From Beroe forskalii (lineage: Eukaryota; Ctenophora; Nuda; Beroida; Beroidae): a DNA stretch of 64,000 nt. A model generated the notes under the pieces. The model had not been told where the DNA came from. It searched no databases and worked only from the letters and a program-made list of their open reading frames with translations. The DNA is taken from contig WFMF01000026.1 of assembly GCA_011033025.1 (NCBI GenBank), positions 186,001 through 250,000 of the forward strand, in the 5' to 3' direction. Position numbers and translations under genes: made by a program. Positions within the stretch are counted from its first letter, which is position 1. The number at the start of each line of letters is the position of its first letter. Below, piece after piece: positions 22,571 to 34,525 of the stretch.

Positions 22571-23843
22571 ATGTTATCCTTTCAGGGTACTGACACTGAA
22601 GAGAGTGATGAGAATCTCAATACTGCTCCAAATCTTATTACTGATGGACAATGTAAGGCATGTAATACTAATGTGAATGTTGATGCTCATTGTATCAGAT
22701 GTTGGTTTTGCAACAACTTGTTTCATGCTATCAATTGTTCTAATGAAAAGTATTGTGTAAGTGCCACAACAGTGTTCTCAAATCAGATTCAACCAGCTGT
22801 GAATAACACAGGAGCGTATGAGAAAAGGTTTGGGCGTTTTCTTTTTGTTTGTGACTTCTGCATGACATGTGAAGAGGAAAAGAGAGCTCATGCATCAGTT
22901 GATCGAGTTGATGCCCTTGAAAAGAAAATTGACTCAATGAAAAATGCATTTAAAACAGAAATGAGTGAGTTAAAGGCAGCAATTTGCAATCCTGATAATC
23001 AGGCTGTCAAAGTATCTAGATCAACTCCATCTGTGTCCAATAACGTTTGGGAAGATACAAAGCGTACAGAAAATTTGAAACACACAATGGCCATCAAAAA
23101 AGATGTTAATGGGAACCCAGTAAATGCAGTGAAATTGGAAAAGATCTGCATTGACAATGGTATATCTGTGCACAAAACATTCACAATGAAAAAGTCATCA
23201 GACACGGGTATTGTTCTGAATAATAAATCAGATGCAGAGAAACTCAGACAGAAAATTGCTAGTGATTGCCCTGAGCATACAATTGAAAAGTTGCAACAAA
23301 ATGCCCACAATCAATGTTGTTGGTCTGAATAGGGAGTATTCAAAAGATGAAATATCTACAATGTTAAAGAATCAAAATCCTGGAATAACCTCGGTCATTG
23401 AAAGTTCCTCCTCTACTGATGATAAAATATTAGATGTTATTTATGTTGCCCCTCTCAAGAACAACAGCAATATTTTCCGTGCAACCATCCGTGTCAGCAA
23501 TGTCATCAGATCAGTAATCAATAAACAGAATGACCGCCTTTTTGTAGGGTCTCAAACATGCAAAGTTTATGACAGGGTTTTTGTGCTTCGTTGCTATAAT
23601 TGTCAGGAGTTTGGGCACCACAGTAAGGATTGTAAGAATTCTCACAAGTGTGGATATTGTGCTGGAGACCATGAGACTAGGTCATGTACTGTTAAGAGCA
23701 ACTCTGGAGCCAGCTGTTGTGTTAATTGCACTAAGGCTGATCAAGTTGACACACACCATGAAGCCAACAGCATATCCTGTCCTGCTTATCTGGAGCAACT
23801 TGAAAAAGTAAAAAAGACCATCCCTTTTTACCAAAAAACCTAA
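22571..23843 (+). pseudogene. LINE-2A ORF1 (gag-like, zinc knuckles), frameshifted
   Basis: Frames 22571-23332 and 23232-23843 together equal the intact 424-residue ORF1 of copy B. The N-terminal part has a PHD/RING-like Cys pattern (CKACN ... CIRCWFC ... CSNEKYC). The C-terminal part has CCHC-like knuckles (CYNCQEFGHHSKDC, CGYCAGDHETRSC). Relative to copy B, single A residues are missing in the runs near 23287 and 23300, so the frame breaks there. This protein would bind the element RNA. Confidence 0.85.
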
Positions 23844-26709
23844 TTGGCACAAACACTTCTGATGAAGAAGCATCATTTAACTTCATGCTTTTCAACCCTA
23901 GGTCACTCAACAACAAGATCAACGAGGTAATGGGTCTGTTTCATGATAAAGATGTTGGAATTGCTTCAATCTGTGAGTCATGGTTAGATGATGATACTAA
24001 TGCTACTACAAGTATCATAAAATCGTATGGCTATTCAATAATTTCATGAGTTTAGAGAAGGAAAACGTGGAGGTGGTACTGCTGTGGTGTTCAAAACAGG
24101 ATTATCAGTGAATGTTTATAAATTATCCAAAACTTTTCAATCATTTGAGTATGTTGCTGTTTGGCTAAAAGCTGAAACTGTAAAAATCATTTTCGTTACT
24201 TTGTACAGAACTGGTTCATTGACTTCTATATTTTCAAATGAACTTGACCTTCTTCTGTCAGATATTTCAGCAAAAGCTGATCATTTTATTATAGCTGGTG
24301 ACTTGAATATTCATTTTGAGACAAACTCTAGAATCAGCAAACAATGCCTTGATGTTTTTAAATCCTATGGGATGGAAAAGCTGGTCAGTGGATCTACGCA
24401 TGTTAATGGAGGGTCCCTGGATCATATTTTCTTGTTTTCAATGAACAAAACCCTCAAATATTCTGCCTGTGAGGTTGAGCCTCTTAACTCCCTTGGGTCT
24501 GACCATTTTCCAATTTCCTGTTCCTTGAATTTGCAGTTAAGTGGGAAATACTTCAAAAATATTCTTGTGAGAAGGATTGCATCTATTGATAAGGTAGCAT
24601 TTTCCTCTGATATGAAAGAAATATTAGACACAATTCCTTCATCAAATGTTTTTTGCCATGCTGTTGATAACTTATCATCTGCTTGTCAAAGTGTTCTGGA
24701 CAAACATGCCCCTGTAATCTCAAAGTCAATATCAGTTGTTGACAAGGCTCCATGGTTTGACAAAGAATATAGAGAGTTCAGGAAGCTTAGACGCCAGGCT
24801 GAGCGGACTAAACATTTTTCAGAGGATGCTTTTCTTTTTTACAAGGAGCTTTGCTTCAAGGCATCTGAACTAGCAAAAAGCAAGAAGAAAGCATTTTTGA
24901 AAAATGTGATTGACAAATCTGAAACAAAAGCTCGCACATTATACAGTGTTGTAAATAAAGTGCTGGATAAACAGAAATGTCACACCCTACCAGAAAATGA
25001 GGATATTGAGAAGCTTGCCAGCCAATTTAACAACTTTTATATTGATAAGATTGATAAGATTCGTGAAAAATTCCACTACAACAACTTGATTCAAGAATGC
25101 ACTGAAACATCCTCTGAAATGTTTGACTTTATGCCTACATCCATGGATGAGATAAAGGATATTATCAGAGAGAGTGGAGTTAAGTGCTCACCTGCTGACA
25201 TTTTGCCTCAGGAGTTGCCGAAGACAACATAGACATGTTACTTCCAAACATTGTTGACCTGGTAAACACATCCTTGAAATCTGGTTCTATGGATGGAGTA
25301 AAACTAGCTGACATTGCACCTCTGCTTAAGGATAGAAAACTTGATTCAAATGATCTCAATAGTTACCGACCTGTTTCAAACCTTACCTTTATTGGCAAAT
25401 TGGTAGAACGTGTTGTCCTCAGAAGACTGAACACCCATAATATGGAACAAAATAACCTCCTCTGCCCAGACCAGTTTGCATACAAGAAAAACCACAGCAC
25501 AGAAACAATTCTTTTCAAAATTGTTAATGATCTGTTGATTGCTGCAGATGAGCATTCTGCCACAATTGTAATGTTGTTAGATCTCAGTGCAGCATTTGAC
25601 ACAGTTGATCACAATCTGCTTCTGACTATCCTCAAAAATGAAATTGGTCTCCGAGGTACTGCTTTGTCATGGTTCACAAGCTTCCTTAAAGGTCGTGCAC
25701 AAAGAATAAGACTTGGCTCAATTACTTCTGATTTTCTGAGACAATCATTATCAAGTTTGGAGTTCCCCAGGGATCAGTTTTAGGTCCGGTTCTATTCAAC
25801 ATTTACATTCGATCTATCTACTTGACCGTTAAGAAACTAGGATTCAGCATTTTTGGCTATGCAGATGATCATCAGGTAACCAAGAAATTTCGTCCAACAG
25901 AACAACTGGATGTATTGACCAATCAGATAAATGACTGTTTATATGCTATTAGAAAATGGATGTCCAAGTTTTATCTGCAGCTGAATGAGCCCAAGACTCA
26001 AATCATAGTCTTTGGTTCAAGTAAGATTCTGAAAAAGATTGTCATCAATGGTGTGAATCTGTTATCTGGAACAACCATAAGGTTTCAATCAGTAGTGAAA
26101 AACCTTGGTTTTCAAATGGACCAAAGGCTAACATTTGCCAAACAAATAGTTTCATTGAAAAAGAGCTCATTTCACACTATCCGAAATCTGAGCAAAGTTA
26201 GATTTCTGCTAACAACAGATCATATGAAATTAGTGGTCAATAGTATGGTTATATCTTGTTTGGACTACTGCAATGGCTTATACTATGGGATTGCTGAGAA
26301 ACAACTGAATCAGCTGCAAGTAATTCAGAACTCAGCTGCCAAGCTTGTTTCAGGAAAGTATAAGTATGACCATGTTGGAGATGACCTACACAACCTCCAT
26401 TGGCTTCAGATCAAAAAACGCATTGTCTTTAAACTTGCACTCTTGTCATACAAAGCACTCAATGGCCATGCACCAATTTATATCCAAGACATGTTCTACT
26501 ACTCATATCAAAGTTATAGGCCAAAGTTACTGACTCCAGCAATGAACACTACTTATGGCCAAAGGAGCCTTTCATTCATTGGACCAAAAATCCTCAATAA
26601 CCTTCCTTCTTACATCACAACTGCTGAAAGTACAGTGACATTCAAAAAACTTTTGAAAACTCTTCTTTTCAGTCTCACCATCTCTGAAACTATGAATCTT
26701 ACTAGGTGA
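23840..26709 (+). pseudogene. LINE-2A ORF2 (endonuclease plus reverse transcriptase), several frameshifts
   Basis: The endonuclease begins near 23840 (NPRSLNNKINEV, SICESWLDDD), shifts frame at about 24045, and continues at 24084-25232 (IIAGDLNIHF, GSDHFPIS). RT follows at 25235-25783 (SYRPVSNLTF, LLDLSAAFDTVDHNLL) and 25822-26709 (FGYADDHQ). Breaks relative to copy B: one extra base near 24043, a one-base loss near 25220, an 8-bp insertion near 25735. It is clearly a dead copy. Confidence 0.85.
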
Positions 26710-26959
26710 CTTTCAGGAAATTTTAGGGACACATATTTGGTGCCTCACTGATTATTTTCTGATTTTTGATATGATTAGTTGAGCTCGGCTATCTTAGTTT
26801 AGTTTTCGTTTTCTTAATGTCTAGTTTCAAGTGTCAGCACTTTTTCAGTTATTAACACCTTTTAGTAGAATATTTTTGGCTTCAGTTGGTTCTACACTGC
26901 TGAGTATAAGTTTTTTCTTAAAAGCGGTGTGTCTAAATTGCAATTATTATTATTATTAA

Positions 26960-28334
26960 TTCAAAAATTGTCTAAAATGTAATAATAAAATAACCTAAGA
27001 TCAAATAAAATAAAATTTAAAAAGACTAAAAATACATAGCTCTAGCTCTCATTGTTTGCAGGACCCTGGATTCACACACACACACACACTGAGTGGCAAG
27101 TGTGCTGTGTGGCAAGCAACAAAATCTTTGGTTATTGGAGAAGGACAAAGAAGAACTAAAAGCGATGGTCAATTTTATTTATCAAATTTTTGAACATTTC
27201 AATTTAGATTTTTTAATTTTTGCTCTTGAATTTTCTTTGTCTAACGTCGTCAGACTCGTATTCATTCCAAATTTTAAAGTTGACTCTGCAAGTGGTGGCG
27301 CGCGCGTCGCGCTTCTTTAGGGTGGCGGGTTTTGGGGGTCGAAATTTAGATTTTGACCATTTCGTAGTATGTGATAGAGAATTTCATGACGGTTCCGATG
27401 GTGTCATCCTTTTTGAAATTGACCGTCATTTAACCCCTGGAAATTGCGATTTTAGTTCATTCCAATTATCTCCTTATAAGGGGATAATTGACTCAGCTCT
27501 CCTCTTCTCTCCTCCTCCGGAAGAGCACATATAGACCGGCTTAATTTGATGATCTAATTACCCTGTCTGGGTTACGCTACAGGGGGAGTTTCAGGTTTCA
27601 CTTCGAGCTCCCGCACTGCTTGTCAATGATCTGCAGGGCTCATGTTGCACGCACGACTAATTGGCGGCTTGCAAGTGACGTCATAATCAAGGTACTGAAT
27701 AGTAAGCTGATTACGTTTACCGGCCTATTTGTCCCGCCTAGAATTAGCTTTGACATAATGCACAATTGACACTGGAATGTTTACTTTTCATCTCAATTTA
27801 TCAAACATCATCAATCGGGAAGCTTTCTGATATATTGTGTAACTGTATGTAGTAATCTAATTTTCATTACACACAAACACAGCGCGAACTCGAAAGTCCA
27901 AGGCAGAAACGAGAATCGCAGAAAATACGATGTAGGGTATGACAAATACAATTACAATGTGAATGAGTTTGAAAAGTTCGACTGTTCGAGGTACAAAAAG
28001 TTCATTCATCACTGATTTTACTCTGCGCTTTAGTTTTAAGAGATTTTCTAATTCTATTCGTGATTTCCTGAAGTATAAAAACGTGATTCGCCAGTGAAAT
28101 CACGTCAAAAAGTGATTAGGTGACTGATGAAATTGAAATCTAAATTTAACCAACATATTAATATTATTATTTTACCTACGACATTTCATCACAGGATATC
28201 AGGACAAGCTTCAAGTTCATCTCCTTGTCTTGACCCTAACCATTATTCTAACCGTGTAACCATACCTAACTCTGTAACACATAAACCTTACCTAAAAGTA
28301 AACGAAAATGGTAAACCCAAATCCTTTAATCCTA
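26960..28334. other. No gene recognised
   Basis: Contains a (CA)n run at about 27073-27089 and a GCGCGCG-rich spot at 27297-27310. An open stretch to 27534 on the plus strand has no recognisable family and is not called. Confidence 0.4.
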
Positions 28335-28620
28335 AAGAATGGCGGATTCTGAAAGTTTTGGTCGCTATGACGTACATAGCAACCGCATGAGTTCCCCATA
28401 GCAACCGACCTAAAAATTGAAGTTTTTGGCAAATTTGACGTTAAAAATTAGATCTAGACCACATTTTCTGTTTTGATTGATCATCATACAGGATAGATAG
28501 GTATTTCGATTCTGTGAAAAGTTCCAGTGATCATAACCAGCCAACGCTGAATTCCGAGATTTTCAGGGTTTTATGACTTCCATAGCAACCACACGAGTTC
28601 CCATAGCAACCGGACTCAAA
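28335..28620 (+). repeat. Dispersed repeat family C, copy 1
   Basis: AAAGAATGGCGGATTCTGA ... CATAGCAACCGACCTAAAA ... CATCATACAGGATAGAT ... ATTTCGATTCTGTGAAAA ... matches 56022-56285 in the same order and orientation. The unit has an internal near-repeat (ATAGCAACCxxACGAGTTCC twice). Confidence 0.75.
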
Positions 28621-28785
28621 ATGGAAGAATCTGGGCTCCTTTAGTTTAATAAGAAAATAAAACTCGCTTATTGCACCATTTAATTTATTTCAATGTTATT
28701 GTTGGTATAAACCTATAAAGGGATAGTAAACACTATAACAAAATGTTCAATGAATCTAGCTCGATTAGGCTATTAGGTGGTAATG

Positions 28786-29245
28786 TAACATTTTATCCCC
28801 TAACATTTTATCCCCGTTTATCTACTGAATTCGATGTTGATGAACGGGGATGAAATGTTATTTCGATTCAAACTGTAACGATTTATCCCTGATCAGGAAA
28901 AAGGCTATTGTTTATCCCCTGGTGCAATTGTAGAGTATTCTTACACCGGCTAAACCTTATTAGAGAAAATGTCTTTATACACTATACGTGTAACGTTCTC
29001 TTGTTTGAAAACACGGTAGTGAGGCTAATTAGCATGATTTGAGAGTAGTTATAGGTAACTTTACCTCGTTCAGTACTAGAAGGCCCTTACCAAATAACAA
29101 AGATGCGGTCAATTGAGCTGTCAGTCGTGAAGATCATAATTATTACGGTAGATAAGGGCCTAAGCCGAATCATCGGTGTTTAATAACAGATTTTTAGTCA
29201 AAAACAGCCATGGGGGATAAAATGTTATACTTAGGGGATAAAATG
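28786..29245. mobile_element. Foldback/MITE-like element with TAACATTTTATCCCC inverted ends
   Basis: Two tandem TAACATTTTATCCCC blocks (28786-28800, 28801-28815) face two inverted copies, GGGGATAAAATGTTA (29213-29227) and GGGGATAAAATG (29234-29245). Further GGGGATGAAATGTTA and TTTATCCC blocks lie inside. It has no coding capacity. I found no clear target-site duplication. Confidence 0.6.
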
Positions 29246-29280
29246 GGCAAAATAATAGCAAAGGAACACAGCGAAAATTA

Positions 29281-30070
29281 GTATCCATTAGTTACCATTA
29301 GTATCCGTGGTAACTGGGTGGATACTGGGTGGATACTATGGTGGATACTAAATGTCAGATTTAGTATCCACGGATACTAATGGATACAGTAGTCTATTTT
29401 TAATCAATAGTATCCACCGTGGATACTAAATTAGTATCCACTAGTTACCAGTTACCATCAGTTACCATTTAGTATCCACCCAGTTTCCACGGATACTAAA
29501 AATTGCCGTTAGTTACCATTTAGTATCCATTAGTATCCACTGACGAATTAGTATATCCATCAGTTACCACTACTTTGTAAAAATCAATTTTCGTGGATAC
29601 TAGAGCCCAATGACTAATGGTAACTGTTGGTAACTAAATGGTAACTAAGTGTAACTCGGGTGGATACTAAATGAAATAGTATCCACAAAATAAAATTTAT
29701 TACCAAAACCAGAATATAGCTGTGTACAAATGTGAATTTTAGAAATTAGTTACCACCACTTACAAGCCCCTGCTGCCCGTAAAAATATCATTTGTATTAA
29801 TGAGGTGTATTTATTAGCCCTATACTCAGTTACCATTAGTATACACGCAGTTACCATTAGTATCCACCCAGTTACCATAAGTATCCACCGAGTATCCATT
29901 AGTATCCACCAGTTACCATTAGTATCCACCCAGTTACCATTAGTATCCACCTAGTTACCATTAGTTTCCACCCAGTTACCATTAGTATCCACCCAGTTAC
30001 CATTAGTATCCACCCAGTTACCATTAGTATCACCCAGTTACCATTAGTATCCACCCAGTTACCATTAGTA
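29281..30070. repeat. Minisatellite of GTTACCATTAGTATCCAC units, with an orientation switch
   Basis: In 29281-29700, GGATACTAATGGTAACT-type units and their reverse complements alternate. From 29830 to 30070 the units are all one orientation, about 20-21 bp apart, and highly uniform. The two blocks are separated by unique sequence (29690-29825). Confidence 0.9.
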
Positions 30071-30385
30071 TCAAGGAAGGCGTGGTAGTCGTAGGAGGTT
30101 GGTCATAACTCGTCAAGGAAGGCGCGTAGTAATAGGATGGGCTGGTCATCACTCGTCAAGGAAGGCGTGGTAGTAGGAGGGGCTGGTCAACTGTCAAGGA
30201 AGGCGTGGTAGTAGTAGGGAGGGGCTGGTCATCACTCGTCAAGGAAGGCGTGGTAGGAGGGCTGGTCATCACTCGTCAAGGAAGGCGTGGTAGGAGTTGA
30301 AGCTGGTCATCACTCGTCAAGGAAGGCGTGGTAGGAGTAGGAGGCTGGTCATCACTGTCAAGGAAGGCGTGGTAGAGCGGTCAAC
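30068..30385. repeat. Minisatellite of about 36-45 bp, GTCAAGGAAGGCGTGGTAG units
   Basis: Seven or eight units, each GTCAAGGAAGGCGTGGTAG, a variable GGAGG part and GGCTGGTCATCACTC. It abuts the GTTACC array on the left and the promoter-like module on the right. Confidence 0.9.
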
Positions 30386-30423
30386 AAAAGCAAAGAATAA
30401 TGACTCCACCCGCAGTGGGGGCT

Positions 30424-30645
30424 TTATATACGTGTCTGTTGACACCCAATCAAACATGACGAATGCGCATTCCACCCATATGACGTTGACACCATTCGTA
30501 GTTCATGACGTATGACGAATATTGATTCGTACGCATTCCACATTCCATCCCATATGACGTTGACACCATTCGTATCTGATGACGTATGGCGAATAATCAT
30601 GTGCGCGCATTCCACCTGTCACGTTGACACCATTCGTATATCAAG
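30424..30645 (-). promoter_or_regulatory. Repeat-borne promoter-like module (GGTGTCAACGTCAT repeats plus TATATAA), copy 2
   Basis: Read on the minus strand, three TACGAATGGTGTCAACGT repeats about 70 bp apart, with TACGTCAT and GGAATGCG blocks, lead to GTATATAAAGC at about 30425-30435. Downstream on the same strand come the GTCAAGG and GTTACC arrays. Order, spacing and motifs parallel 12400-12612. Confidence 0.55.
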
Positions 30646-31384
30646 AATTTTACAAGAATTTTTACAAGAATTTTAAAATATAATTTGTGACAAAAGCAAT
30701 GTCATTCAAATCACACACAAGTCAGTAGCTTATGTTAAACGGAGATGATATTGTGATTTGGTGATTTGGTGATGTGTTATGGTGATGGAATTGATTTGAT
30801 GCGGAGTCATCAATGTACTGATTCGAGGAAGAAAAAAGGATACAAAAAGGGGTTCACAATTTGAAATACTTGAAGGATCTAGGTGAGATTGGGGACCATA
30901 AAGCGGGCACGTACCAAAGAGCCAACAGAGAGATGCTGAAGAGAAATAAGAACTGATGAGAGCTGATGTAACAGGAGTGATGGTGCAGGAGGAGCAAAGC
31001 AACAAGAACTCACGAAGACCTGGAGAAGGAGAATGAGAAAGAAAGAAATGGATAGGGTTGATGTTGTCCCCGGCCTACACATACGCATGGGACACAGTTA
31101 AGCCCAAATCGGTACGCAGCCAGGTGAGCATCGGAGGGGCACCCGCTTCCCACACATATGTAGCAGGTGGCTGGATCACTACCAGCGCAAGTCGGAAACA
31201 CCCCCTCTTTTCCACTCAGCCATCTGGGATCCAAACTGAGTGGGACACTTAGACAACACCCAGGCCCTAAGAGATGAGGACTCAGAAGATGAAAAGAGCA
31301 GACAAGGCTGGACAAACAAAGAGCAGGAAGCGGAAGGAGGGAAAGACTGAGGAGAGAGAGATTGAAGGTGGAACCACAGGAGAT

Positions 31385-32060
31385 CTAAGATAAGCTTTCA
31401 CCTTGTTGAGACAGTTCCTTTTTGTACTTTAGAATGCTCTTGTACATAATTTTGATTGCCCTGGTCGTGATTTGAATATGTCTCACAAGTGCATCATTGT
31501 TTGATTCAGCAGGATCTGTTGGAGTTGTCCTGGCTATCTGAATGCCATTGAGAGGAGTATCACCATGGTTGATGTCAAGACTGTTGATCAATGAAGCCAT
31601 CTTTTGCCTTTGTGATGCTGCTAGCGGACAATTGGCAAGGATGTGTTCTTCGTCTTCAATGGCTGAGATGTCGATTCCTTTTGAAGAGCAGAAGTCACAG
31701 GTCCTTTCTGCTTTAGGAATGTTTTTTGTGCCTACCAGTTTCAATATTGAGTTTGTGAGCACTACAGCGGATCCTTGCAGTAAATTTCCTGTCCTCAAAA
31801 TTGCGGGCATGGTCAAGGTAATGCTCCACGTGATCTTGTCTTTGACCTCTCTGTAAAATGAGAGCCTGCTTGATTGCTCCAAAGTAAATCTCCATGCCTC
31901 AGTGAAATGATCCTGAAGGTTCTTGACCAGTAACACGGGAGACGCAGCTTCAGCAAGATGAGTGGCCGAAACAGCTGTCAGTTGATGCTGATTATTACCG
32001 TCTGTCGCAAAACTTTCGATGATAGACTTCATGTTGGAGTACCATAATAAGCCAAGATTT
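31385..32060 (-). pseudogene. LINE-5 fragment: C-terminal part of a reverse transcriptase
   Basis: The frame 31385-32032 contains the C-terminal zinc-binding segment typical of many invertebrate LINEs (CDFCSSKG ... IEDEEHILANCPL). A second frame within it (31713-31895) continues the same protein (CSAHKLNIETGRHKK), so one or two frameshifts lie near 31720-31850. Only the 3' part remains. Upstream RT motifs are not visible. Confidence 0.7.
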
Positions 32061-32616
32061 ACCTGTTCATTGAATGCTGCCTTGTGGTGATGCTTATAGC
32101 TATGCTTATAGCATGCTTTTCGAATTACTATGTAGGTAAAGCATAATCAAGACAATTTGTCGGACTTCAACACGTTCAATAATAGTGTTTCTTATTATGA
32201 AACAGGCTCTGGCAGCCAATCTATGCAGCCCTGTCTCTCCGTCGTACCTCGATGTGATTACTCAGTTTAATGAGCATAAATTAATGATAAACAAGCTTTC
32301 AAATTTGCTTTTTGGATATCAGACGGTGATCAGACTATTTGAAGGTAGACAAGGTACAACAGCTCCAAATTTTTACAACATAAGATTGTAACAATATCCA
32401 GATCTGTCATGATTCTTCAAACACAAGGAAATATTATTATACAGGATATGATTGGAAAAACATCGCACTTCCCGATCAAAAAACAGCTGCATTGTCTCCC
32501 ACGTTGAGAATGCTTGGAAGATGAGAAATGCTTTTTGATCAACTTGAAGCTCATTTCTCTCTCATATTTTGTCCCGCTTGGCAGTAAAGTCGAGTGTTTC
32601 AACAAGCAAAGTGTAC

Positions 32617-32814
32617 TTATACTTGATATACTTTGGAGTAGAGAGTTTGTGTTAAGGTGGAATCACTATACCTCAGGTCCTCTGCCGTCCTGTCTCTAAT
32701 TCGTGGGTACCTTTCAGCGGATGAATCGTCCTGCGTTCGAGGACTATCTGTCTCTGAGAACGCGCTGAGTTGCGCGCGCGTCCAGCGTCTCCTACTGCCC
32801 TCTGATTGGCCCAT
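32617..32814 (-). CDS. Candidate first exon, weak
   Basis: An ATG at 32814 lies in CpG-rich sequence with CCAAT overlapping the start, and GTCACGTGAC is at about 32822-32831. The first 40 codons are Arg/Ser-rich without a recognised domain. A possible donor (AAAG|GTACCC) lies near 32710. It may simply be a promoter region. Confidence 0.2.
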   Translation of the reverse strand: MGQSEGSRRRWTRAQLSAFSETDSPRTQDDSSAERYPRIRDRTAEDLRYSDSTLTQTLYSKVYQV

Positions 32815-33267
32815 GTCTTGATGTCACGTGACCAAGTTTACTTGTGAGCCGGCGCGGATGTTCTATTCGATCCGCCAATTTCAAATACGCCGACTATGAT
32901 ACCATAATTTATTCTATTTCTATTTTATAATAAGACTATTCATGGAATTTATGAACTTTATTGATTAATTTATAAACTTTATTGATTAATTTTATAAATT
33001 TTCCAGTCCTTTTTTGGACTTCATTTTCAATTCTAGATCTCTGATAAAGGTATCTCACTTGGATCCTGTCAAAGACTAAGGAAAGAGCTGTTGGAAAGTT
33101 TTGTGGCTTGACTGTACAAAGATGACTGTATTTGTATCCCAAAGACAATTCTAAAGTTAATTTCTTTTTAAAATTTTTTAATTGCATGCCCAGAGCAAGC
33201 CCCCAAATTTTCATTTGGGGGTGTGCACATGCCCCCCACATGCGCTCGTGGATCCATGCCTGCCCAT

Positions 33268-33312
33268 AGCTTCATCCCCCCCCCCCTAAGAAAAGGGGGG
33301 ATGAAGATTTTG
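33268..33312. repeat. Hairpin with a C-run/G-run stem
   Basis: CTTCATCCCCCC and GGGGGGATGAAG form a 12-bp perfect inverted repeat with a loop of about 18 nt. Additional G-runs lie at 33390-33403. It is likely a MITE end or a G-quadruplex-prone site. Confidence 0.5.
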
Positions 33313-33449
33313 GGCCATATAAGGTAGGTGGGGGTTGGCCCAATTTAGGTGATTCTGGGGGGATTTGAACAGAAGGGGGAGTGATAAAAATTAAGGGGGG
33401 GGGGTACGTATGTTTTGGTACGTTTTGGTGAGTTTGACTGAGCGTGCTC

Positions 33450-34297
33450 AGGACATCTGCGTCGTGTGTGTCTCCTTCCAGCTCAGCAATGAGTTGTTGT
33501 TCACAGCTGTGTACCCTGGAACAGGAAGTGTATCCGGGAACTGCTCAAGGAACATGCCCAAACCGATCTTGAAGCTTTCAAGAAGATTCAGTTGGGAGAC
33601 ATCAGGTGGCAAGATATTCCAAAGCTGAGCTGCTCTTACACCAACAAACTGTCGTAGTCACTACGCACAGATAGCTGGGCTTTGGTGTTAATCTGTGGGA
33701 TGAGTGCCTTGATCCCAAGCCGAGGATGGTGCTTAAACTGTATCTCGACATCATTTGGAGCATGGTTGTGGATTATCTTCCAAACTTGTATGATGCAGTA
33801 TCTTTCCCCCGGCATTGAAGTGACATAAGTTTCAGCTTCTTGAGGTGGTCCCAGTAACTCAAATCTGTGAGTCCAGTTACCTTTCGGACAAAGCAGCGTT
33901 GGTCGTTCTCTAATTTCTGGATGTCAGCTATCTTGGAAGGGTTCCAAACAGGGCAGCAGTATTCAAGCCTGGAGCGGACCATTGACTTGTAGAGAGTGAG
34001 CATGACGAGGGGAGATCGGTCACAGAAAGTGCTAAGAACCCAAGAGGACATTTTCCTAGCTCCTTGAACAGTTTGTTCAATATGGGGCGACCCTGATCTA
34101 TCGCTTGAGACAAGGACCCCCAAATCTTTAGCAGTGTCCATAACTTCAATAACATGTCCTTTGGGAGTTTTGTACTCTACATTCTCCGGATAGAAAGGTA
34201 GTTGCCGTAGAAGGTAGGAACTATTAAGAGGATAGCTCAGCAGTTGAAATTTGTCTTCATGGAGCTCCATGTTATTCATGGTTGACCATTGTATTAC
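33450..34297 (-). pseudogene. LINE-3, 3' portion (RT C-terminal half)
   Basis: Frame 33773-34279 (MNNMELHEDKF, YKSMVRSRLEYCCPVWNP) plus shifted frames down to about 33490 encode the thumb and C-terminus of a reverse transcriptase. The 5' half lies at 40229-42090. LINE-2B has been inserted between the two. TATTAC at 34292-34297 is one copy of the target-site duplication. Confidence 0.85.
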
Positions 34298-34525
34298 TTA
34301 AACCTACAACACTTAAACTTACAACAACACTTAAACTTACAACACTTAAACTTACAACTTAAACTTACAACACAACACATATTAAATTAACTAACTGAGG
34401 ACCCCCAGCCCAATTTCAAGCCCTAAATTCAAGGTGTAAAGCTCTGGATTTTTAGCACTTCAGCTTTCTGTGCTTTCCAAACACCAGCAAATTTTGGTAG
34501 TTTCTCCTGGGGTTCCTCATTTAGG

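Larger units (their letters stand above)
19866..26960 (+). mobile_element. LINE-2A: non-LTR retrotransposon (jockey/CR1-like group), split by LINE-1
   Basis: The 5' part at 19866-19970 matches 34370-34465 of copy B (AGGACCCCCAGCCCAATTTC ... TTAGCACTTCAGCTT). The element is then interrupted by minus-strand LINE-1 and resumes near 22530 with AGCAAATTTTGGTAGTTTC. It carries a gag-like ORF1, an APE-type endonuclease, a reverse transcriptase, and a 3' tail of (ATT)n near 26940-26960. Several frameshifts make it inactive. Confidence 0.88.

Noticed and set aside
30730..31315. Several minus-strand frames with Ser/Leu-rich residues
   Set aside because: Low-complexity composition, no consistent frame and no homology; part lies in a region of purine-rich simple sequence.
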